Positions 56,216 to 64,000 of a DNA stretch of 64,000 bases are shown one piece after another; the first letter of the stretch is position 1, and every line of letters begins with the position of its first letter. The stretch lies in the NCBI RefSeq assembly GCF_000002235.5, contig NW_022145601.1, forward strand, positions 5,692,822 to 5,756,821, given 5' to 3'. The stretch comes from Strongylocentrotus purpuratus. Its lineage: Eukaryota > Echinodermata > Echinoidea > Camarodonta > Strongylocentrotidae. The notes beneath the pieces were generated by a model, which was not told the origin of the DNA, did no database searches, and saw only the letters and a list, made by a program, of their open reading frames with translations. Made by a program: the position numbers and the translations under genes.

Positions 56216-57771
56216 TCGCCTCAAGATTTCGGTTTTATATTATTTAAATTTCAGCCAATTTAGTTGGTTAAAAGGGATACGCAATGATTTGTTTAAAATA
56301 AAAGTGTCACTTGTTAGAATATAATCCTTTATCGTTTTTTCCATGTTTGCTATCTTCGTTAGATTTGAACTTATTAAAGGCTTGCATGAATGTGTTCATA
56401 AGAAAGAAAGTGTATATCTGAACATATAAAGTTGGAACCGGTCATAGTGCACAAGAGAACTCTCAATGATTTTTATTTCAAATGTTTATTTGTTTTCATA
56501 TAATATAGGCCTATATTAACCTCAACGATACTGGTCAGTTTTTTACATTAATACTTCATCTTTTCTTGAGCGCTTCCTTTAATCGTCATCTCCCGTCTTA
56601 AAATGCACTATACAGCAGCTAACTGTTTGGAACGTCTCGGGAAGTTCCCTAATGGATTCCTAATATCCAAAATGTATTAAAGCACACTTTCCCATTACGG
56701 GTCGCCTTACCTTGTTTTTCATCCAGGCGATTACTTAAATTTCACGTGCACTTTTCATCCGCCTTTAGGTCACGACAGAGGCGAAAGAGTATCTGGTAGA
56801 AAAGGGTAGATTGCTTGACTTAATGGCGGATACCGGGGCGGAGGGGGGGGGGGGGAACTGGTCGGTTGTGTACCCTCTTTGAATCCCAAGTGGCATATCA
56901 TTCACACAACTGTGATCCCTTTGAGATAATGCTCGGAAAAATCGTAATGAATCTTTTTTCTGTTCTTCTTTCTTTTGCTTGACCATCGGCAAAATTTTAG
57001 GAATATTGTACCCCTCTTTTTACCATATCCTGAGTTCGCCACAGGCTTGAAGGGACAAGAATGAGAAATTGTGAAGCTGGGTTTTATATCAAGTGCTTTA
57101 ATTTCGCCCGAAAAGAAGGTTGATATTATTGGAATGGATGTGGAGAATTCCAATCCGCGAGGGATTGTCTAATTTCATTAGAAATCGAGCATGGAGCTAG
57201 GGCAGTGTTATTTTCACTTTATGCTCGGAGAAAGGGAGGGGCGTCGGCGGGAGGGGGGGGGGGGGGTGTTGAGCGCAAGATATGAATAAATTATGGTTGA
57301 AGGAATATTCGATTTCAAATACAAATTGAAAGGATTATTCATCATTCTAGGTCAATCATGTTTATGGTATATTCATTTAAGAGCGAGTTTTCTTCCATTT
57401 TTAATTTTTTAATTTTAATTTTACAGTAACTTGCCTTTCCTAAAATCAAAATCATTACAGCAACCCTAAACAATGCATAGAATATGGCAATGATTAGGCC
57501 TACGTTCCTTCCGAAGACATTTAGAGAAACGATTCTACATTTTGTCCCCTTTTCATTGTGTTTACTTGTGGTTGAAATACCCACGCAAAATACAATTTAT
57601 CTAACCTGCAAATTTAATTTCAAATAAAATCAATACTGTGCCTCCTTCACGACTATGAAAGACATCGAGGGTGGGACGATTGTGCAGTTTTCTGCTAATA
57701 TTTGTTTCGGTATATGCACCGTTGCAATCTTGTCTTTGCATCCTTGTGTCGCGTGTACAGTACACTTTTGA
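56216..57771. other. Intergenic, no gene recognised
   Basis: Poly-G runs near 56,842 and 57,252; otherwise no supportable feature. Confidence 0.45.
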
Positions 57772-57830
57772 TTGTGACGTCACAATTCCCTGGCAGCCTG
57801 CGCGTGCCAGGCGCCAAATTGTGACGTCAC
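57772..57830. promoter_or_regulatory. Pair of palindromic CRE sites
   Basis: TTGTGACGTCACAA at 57772-57785 and TTGTGACGTCAC at 57819-57830 contain full TGACGTCA palindromes. CTGGCAGCCTGCGCGTGCCAG lies between them as a hairpin-capable core. A CREB/ATF-bound promoter or enhancer is plausible; no attached gene was recognised. Confidence 0.5.
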
Positions 57831-59400
57831 AGGTAGTTGCAGTTACTATAGGAATGCATTTTAGTTTGTATTGCCGCTATTAATTTTATGAGAATAATTA
57901 TGGTAGTCGATGGTAGGGCCTGGGAGAGGGCGGGGAAGTGGCAATTTTAATCTTTTCTGTGATATCTTAGCGGTATTCGACCCCAACTACGACTAATTAT
58001 GGATCGCCAACGTACGTGGAAATACTGCTCAGTGTTGTGTCTATATACAGGAGCAAGGTTTCAGTACAGGTATTCTCCAAGTCAAATTAACTTACCGTAG
58101 ATCAATGTTCGTAAATTATATTGCACGGCAAATGAAAAAAACACTATATTATCAGGATTTTTTTCAAACTGACACTTACACCACAATGGGTCTACAAAAT
58201 CATATCGTGTTTGGCTACACCAACATTAGATAACAAAAGATTCATGTTATAATGTTATTGACATGGGAATTAAGCCAGGGATGCAATTAGTCGCACTTTT
58301 GCTGTCGTTGCCTTGGCAACAACCGACGTGAAAACGTGTAAGGCTTAATCTTGCGCTCATTGGGGATAGATGTACAGTGATAAACATGTTTGTTTTGTAT
58401 GTATAGCATGTCACGGGTCTACGTGCCCATATCGCATTCCATGTTGAAAGATAATATGACAAAAAATTGATTGGAATTATGACATTTGATTGGAATTATG
58501 AAATAATAAGGATATTGTGTTATTATTTTTTACAAATGTAGATTGGAGAGCTAAATACATTTCCCAAAACTGTTACTAAACAGCATATATACTTACATGT
58601 CCATGCTGGCGCTTCAAGCTAGTAAATGCTGTATTTTCTCGACACCCCTATACTGCCATTGCCTGTATTTTAATATCTATCCGTCCCTTTCTCACTCTCC
58701 TCTTCTCTTAATTTCAGTCATTGCCTTTAAAATGTATTACAAAATCTGTCTCAATTTCCCCTCTCCCACTTAGTGTTTTTGTGGCCGTTTCTTTTAACTA
58801 TATCGTGACATTCTTTCACGAAGTTTCTGTCTGTGACTTTTGTCTACATGCCTTCCTGTTGTACGGTTGTAGGTTAGCTTAATTTCGGGGATACAATAGT
58901 AAATTTTTAATAAGGTCCAAAATTGTATTAAAGAATTGGTTAGCAATAGCAAAAGTAAAATCAAGAAGCAAAATAATGTTGCCGATGCATACGTCTTATG
59001 AATCGTCTCTTCAAAATAATAATCTCTTGCCTTTCCCCATTCTTGGCTTCCACGCATTATCTGTTGAACTACTCAAGCCAGAGTTCCCTCGTAATACTGT
59101 TCTCAATTTTCTATGTGTCAGCATCGATGATGTAATGCAAAGTGTCATTTAATCTAACAGCTAACTCTTTCTGTCTTTACGTTAGTATCCATCACTTTCT
59201 CGCTAATTTTCTTCTCCATCTTTCCCGTCTATACCACAGAATTTTTTAAAAAAACCGTAGGATTTCCAGAGAAAGCGTGACAGGCTGCGCTGGGCAAGAT
59301 TAATTTCTTAAAATGGGAATCCATCTGCTCATATTGTCATAATCACATCCGGCTTGCTGATATGACTTTCGCTTGCCTCGTCGAAGTCATGGACGTCTGA
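57831..59400. other. Intergenic, no gene recognised
   Basis: Nothing beyond short open frames without domains was seen on either strand. Confidence 0.4.
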
Positions 59401-59424
59401 TTAAAAGAAACCCGCATAATGAAA

Positions 59425-59578
59425 AAGAGAAAGAGAGAGAAAGAGAGAGAGAGAGGGAAAGAGGGGAAGGGAGAGAGAGAGGGGGGGGGGGGGGAGGGAG
59501 TAAGAGAGATAGAGAAAGAGAAAGACAGACAGAAAGCTAAGACAGACAGGTAAATTAAGATAGATATGAGAAAATAGC

Positions 59579-59621
<43 letters not shown>

Positions 59622-59642
59622 GGGGCAAGGGGGGGGGGGGGG
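59425..59642. repeat. Compound (GA)n-(G)n microsatellites, copy of a dispersed repeat
   Basis: GA tracts with poly-G ends flank a segment with AGAAAGCTAAGACAGACAGG and AAAATAGCTAGAGAGA. A related segment with the same phrases occurs at about 61,855-61,925. Confidence 0.75.
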
Positions 59643-60129
59643 TGGCATCGAATGTCATACATTTCTTCCATTACCAATAATGTCGTGTCTTCTGTTGAAT
59701 ATTAATGTAGAGATGCAATCGGGATAAGGATTTCTAGGCTGTCGTATCAGCGTAAGATCGTTATGATATATTACGTGGCACAATCTTTATAGATGGTAAT
59801 ATTCCTTTTCTGTTGTGACATGAATGATGATAATGCGACAACAAACATGCTAGAAGGCTCCCGCATACAAAATATGCTAAGAAAAAGCAGTTACGAGTAT
59901 TTTTCAATATTCAGTACCATTTTATATTTTTGGTCCGAATACAAAAAGATAAATTTCCTCGTTTTTATGTCAGCTAAACATAATTATGAAAGGTGCTTCG
60001 GGAGTGTTATATCAAAAGAGGCTTTACTTTTACATGTACCTTTTAGTGCAAAATCTGAATTCCTGATTATCACTGCACTCACAAGATTATGGATAATAGT
60101 TAGAAGTTTCACTGGGCAATGCAACATTA

Positions 60130-60133
60130 GAGC

Positions 60134-60208
<75 letters not shown>

Positions 60209-60233
60209 AAAAAAGTGGGGGGGGGGGGGTGGG
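60130..60233. repeat. (GA)n with poly-G end
   Basis: About 80 bp of GA-rich repeat with A-rich and then G-rich tail. Confidence 0.9.
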
Positions 60234-60435
60234 TGTCTGTTCGGCCTTTATTAAAATTTGGAATAGAGGCCTGCGACTTAGAGCACACACCGAGTTGCTT
60301 ATTTTAGAGTGTCGGTTGAGCAGTAATGCATGCGGGGCTGGCTCTAGCTTCCAATCATAAATCAAGATAAAGACAAAAAAATATGAAATTACAGAAGGAA
60401 AAACTGTCAAGGAGAGACTCAGTCGATGCTTTGCC

Positions 60436-60505
60436 ATGATGAATTTCAATCCATCTTCTTTTCTCTTTCTCCATCATGAATTATTTCAATCCATCTTCTT
60501 CTTTT
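60436..60505. repeat. Short tandem duplication
   Basis: ATGATGAATTTCAATCCATC with TTCTTTT follows itself about 40 bp later in slightly altered form. Confidence 0.7.
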
Positions 60506-60684
60506 TTCTTTTTCTCTATCTTCGTTTGGGCACGAGTGTGAGATATTTTTCCGTTGAGTGCGAGATCGTTCTCCGTGTATGCATCCAAGAACACACATTT
60601 TTTCATTTTCTTGGGGAGAAAGTTGCTTTGAGACACGATCATGCATGCAGCATTATTCAAATCTCAGAGGCAAATCGATACAAT

Positions 60685-60694
60685 AGGAGAGGGA

Positions 60695-60734
<40 letters not shown>

Positions 60735-60751
60735 AGGGGTGGGGGAGGGGA
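60685..60751. repeat. (GA)n-(G)n compound microsatellite
   Basis: GGGAGAGGGAGAGAGA expands into pure GA and then a G-rich tail. Confidence 0.9.
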
Positions 60752-60769
60752 GGGAGCTTGCAAATTAAT

Positions 60770-61790
60770 GTGCGCCAAAAGCATTCATCCATTATAATAG
60801 AGCAACCAGGTATTTGAGTATAGAATTTCCAAAAGTATGAATATTGAGTTATGCATGCATGTTAAACGTACGCATGCTTTTTATCATATTGGAATAACAA
60901 CAATAACAACAGCAACAACACAGCAAGCAACACACAAAAACTAGTAACAACAACGGACATCCAAAATAGAAATAATCGTGACAACAAAAGAAGAAAGGGA
61001 GGATCAGGGTCATTTTTGTCCGTTTTTAAGTATAATATTTTCGCTATTGTAGCATTGTTATTTAAACCTTTGAATAATGTTCGGATGAATGAGAATATAT
61101 GACTCCCCCCTTTCCCTTTTAATATTCCATTCTTAAACAAAAATCGATGGCAATTTTTCGTTTGATGTTCTGCGGTTTCCCCTGAAGATGATTAACTCAG
61201 GACAGAAGGTAAACAAAAATCCATGAATCTTATAGATCTCTTTCTGACCACAATAAAACAAAATTGCTGACATGCCTAACAAAACACACTTAACCATCTT
61301 TACAAGGCAATCTAAATGTCATTGAAAGAAATATTAGTCCATTCGCTTGTCCTTTGTCAGATAGTATCCATCAATAGTTTTCCTTGAAAGCATGCATAAC
61401 GGTTATCCCTCTCTGAAAAGCTGCCAAGCCGCATTTCATATCGAAACAGGCGCCACTCATTTTCGATTGAAATACAATTTCGTATGATGAATTGGCTTTT
61501 ATCAAAGAGAACAACCTTCTGTTTTGTGTCATTAAGGAAACTCATATAACACAGACGTCCTTTAGGATGTGATATTGAAAATATTGTCTGGTCTATAGCG
61601 TGTAATATTTGTCATCAAAATAGAACTGAAGGCCTCACGTGCATAGTGTGTACCATCCATGTATGATGGACATCAGTCGACTGTATTTCTATTACGTATA
61701 CGGATATGTTGTTAGCCTAAGGGGATGAAACTAGAATATAAATGATGAACCGAAGGCAAACACTAGATGGATGGTCATGGAAATGGATGA
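60770..61790. other. Intergenic, no gene recognised
   Basis: Only an (AAC)n-like stretch near 60,895-60,955 stands out. Confidence 0.4.
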
Positions 61791-61791
61791 A

Positions 61792-61792
<1 letters not shown>

Positions 61793-61824
<32 letters not shown>

Positions 61825-62100
61825 AGGGGGAAAAGGGTGTGAGAGAGAGAGAGAGAGACAGAAAGCTAAGACTGACAGGTATAGAGACAGATAGATCTAG
61901 AAAAAATAGCTAGAGAAATAGGGAGAGAGAGAGGGAGAGAAAGAGAAAGAGAGAGGGGGAGGAATAACAAGAAAAAGATAATTTTGGGGATGGATGGGTA
62001 TTCAGAGTGAGAGAAAAAGGGCAGAGAAGCGAAGAGGAGAGAAGAAGAAAAAAGACAACGACGAAGAAGAAGAAGAAAATGAAAAAGAGGAGATAGAGAG
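61793..62100. repeat. GA-rich microsatellites and dispersed-repeat copy
   Basis: GA tracts surround the phrase AGAAAGCTAAGACTGACAGG and a TAGCTAGAGAAATAGGGAGA segment shared with about 59,530-59,590. A GAAGAAGAA run follows near 62,060. Confidence 0.75.
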
Positions 62101-62920
62101 GAATTATAAAAAGGGGAAAATTTGTTTTTCAACTGATTTTGTATTGTAATGAATTTTACATAATGGTAACGGACGTAATATCCCAAAATAGATTTTGTTT
62201 GTGAAGGAAAAGTATCAAAGCACTTTCAATTATTGAAAGGCTCCTCTAAAGAGTATATGCACAATTCATAGTGTTGATTCGAGTGCGCCTCAGGATAATC
62301 CCTTTTCCAGGATTTTAATGACGTTGCGATTATTTTTCCTCCTTAAAATGTCCTTGTTGACGCCTTGTTAAATGATAATTACAAAATACTTGTATACACA
62401 TTTAGAAAGGGTATAAACCCTGACATTCAGTCGTAGGTCGTGGCAAAACAGTCTAATTCTTACCTCAGGTTAACAAGAAATGTTGAATCAGAAATTCCTT
62501 TATGTACATAATTTGAGGAATACTTTCATGTCTTTAAATAAGTGACAATGGAAACGTGCATTATGAGGTGCAAACACATATCTCAAAGGAAGAATGACTT
62601 TCTGGTCATAATTACTGAGGAATAATGAAGGTATCTCTTGCATGACACCTGATATGGTTTGAGAAATAGAACAGGATGGAGGAGAAATCGAATATTTGCG
62701 GAATATTGCTCGTAATGAATCGGGTTTCAATGCTATTGGTTATTTTCGAGATGTCTTGTGGGTGTCATGGAGTATACACACTTTGACCTCTGATGTAAGG
62801 CAAGAAAATTAGGAAAGAGATATTTGATGCGATGTATACCTTTACATGATAAAATCATTATGAAGCTGTACATGATTGATAGAAATAAGAGCATTACGTA
62901 AGCCGAACTTGTTTTCTTAT
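62101..62920. other. Intergenic, no gene recognised
   Basis: AT-rich, without supportable exons. Confidence 0.4.
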
Positions 62921-62924
62921 GAAA

Positions 62925-62952
62925 GAGAGAAAGTTGGAGAGATAAAAGAGAT

Positions 62953-62999
<47 letters not shown>

Positions 63000-63129
63000 A
63001 AGAGAATTAAATGGAAAATTATAATGATGATGATGATGATGACAACGATAATAATAATCATACTACTAATACATCCACTACAACTATTTCTACCACTGAT
63101 ACTACTACTGCTGCTGCTACTACTACAAA

Positions 63130-63210
<81 letters not shown>

Positions 63211-63314
63211 TCCTGTTACTACTACTACTACTACTGCTGCTATAACTACTACTACTACTACTACTGTTACTACTACTACTACTTCTACTACTACTACTAC
63301 TACTACTACTACTA

Positions 63315-63346
<32 letters not shown>

Positions 63347-63355
63347 AGCTATATT
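62925..63355. repeat. (GA)n followed by (ACT)n and related trinucleotides
   Basis: A GA tract at 62,925-63,005 is followed by GAT repeats and then about 280 bp of ACT repeats with GCT interruptions. The frames through it are low complexity. Confidence 0.95.
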
Positions 63356-63734
63356 ACTACTAATGCCACTTCTACATCTACTACTAATGATAACAATGAT
63401 ATTAAGATTTCCTGGTATATAACAAAACCCAATAGCAGCAGCAGCAATAGCGGTACAATATTATATAGAAGGTGTAGGCAATGGCAGTAGCAGCGGTTGG
63501 CGAATATTTAATCTGTCGACACATGTATGTTATTAAACAACTGATAATCTTGATTATCAACTAATGTCGAACTCCTTATCACAACTTCTTTCTCCGAGAG
63601 TTAATTAACGCTGCTATGATAAGGTACATCCGACTTAATTACATTTTCTCCTCGGCAAACATTATCAGTGTTTCTTCAATTAAAACATAACAACATTAAA
63701 TTATTTCAATATGGAAGCCAAATGTTTTACTTAA

Positions 63735-63761
63735 ATAGATAGATAGATAGATAGATAGATA
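63735..63761. repeat. (GATA)n microsatellite
   Basis: About six and a half GATA units in the right flank; the remaining bases to 64,000 show no gene. Confidence 0.9.
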
Positions 63762-64000
63762 AATGGATTTTATGAAGATCTTCGTGTCTGGCAGTTAAAA
63801 ACTGAAACGAACATGAATTACAAAACAAATTTCCAAAGAACTTAGTATAAGGAATGGTATTAATGCTAGTGATGAGAGTAAATCATATTTGTTTTTTGTT
63901 TTTGCTGAAGATACAATGACATGGTTTTAAAACTAACTTAAACATGGATATAACAAAAACTTAATCGCAGAGGAGAAGGAGAAGATTGAAAGCAAGAGAA

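Noticed and set aside
63011..63490. 159-codon Thr/Leu/Tyr-rich frame
   Set aside because: Product of the (ACT)n trinucleotide repeat.

Overview
The window is eukaryotic genomic DNA, most probably from a marine invertebrate deuterostome, with a sea urchin or other echinoderm as the best guess. The reasons are short phase-consistent exons with GT-AG borders spread over kilobases, AT-rich introns, abundant microsatellites, many short inverted-repeat transposons (MITEs), a tRNA-derived SINE fragment, and gene families (ZU5/UPA/death-domain, EGF-SEA-Ly6) that are expanded in such animals. The taxon is an inference. All genes were read by joining exons by eye, and all three lie on the + strand.

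Layout. (1) About 2.27-7.02 kb holds a death-domain gene, cut at the left edge or lacking a recognised first exon. Two tandem death domains are followed by ZU5, UPA and a third death domain; an apparent one-base frame break lies between UPA and the last domain. (2) 7.0-17.4 kb is mobile-element and repeat territory: a 54-bp minisatellite, several MITEs, a hAT-type element with a perfect 8-bp target duplication, and a large composite element. (3) 17.46-30.36 kb is one uninterrupted satellite array of about 95 monomers of about 136 bp, with internal higher-order duplications, including a 2,307-bp unit repeated head to tail. A second copy of the composite element lies just beyond it, so the array sits between two same-orientation copies. 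(4) 33.5-39.4 kb holds what I read as a soluble acetylcholine-binding-protein-like gene: a nicotinic-receptor ligand-binding domain with signal peptide, Cys-loop and vicinal-cysteine loop C, and a stop before any membrane segment. Its first exon and second exon are each tandemly duplicated. The exon carrying the W-x-D and IWTPD motifs has an in-frame stop and a MITE inserted inside it, so it looks like a young pseudogene. (5) 41.2-51.2 kb holds an apparently intact 13-exon gene (470 codons by my join) for a secreted, GPI-anchored protein ordered signal peptide, EGF, SEA, calcium-binding-type EGF, EGF, Ly6/uPAR, GPI signal; it includes a 6-nt micro-exon. (6) From about 51.2 to 64 kb I recognise no gene, only microsatellites, small tandem duplications, long poly-G tracts and a pair of palindromic CRE-like sites.

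The three genes are not an operon and nothing links them into one pathway: one is an intracellular death-domain adaptor or receptor tail, one a secreted cholinergic-type binding protein, one a cell-surface protein. The items most worth following are the acetylcholine-binding-protein-like locus and its disruption, the hierarchical satellite array, and the EGF-SEA-Ly6 architecture with its micro-exon.
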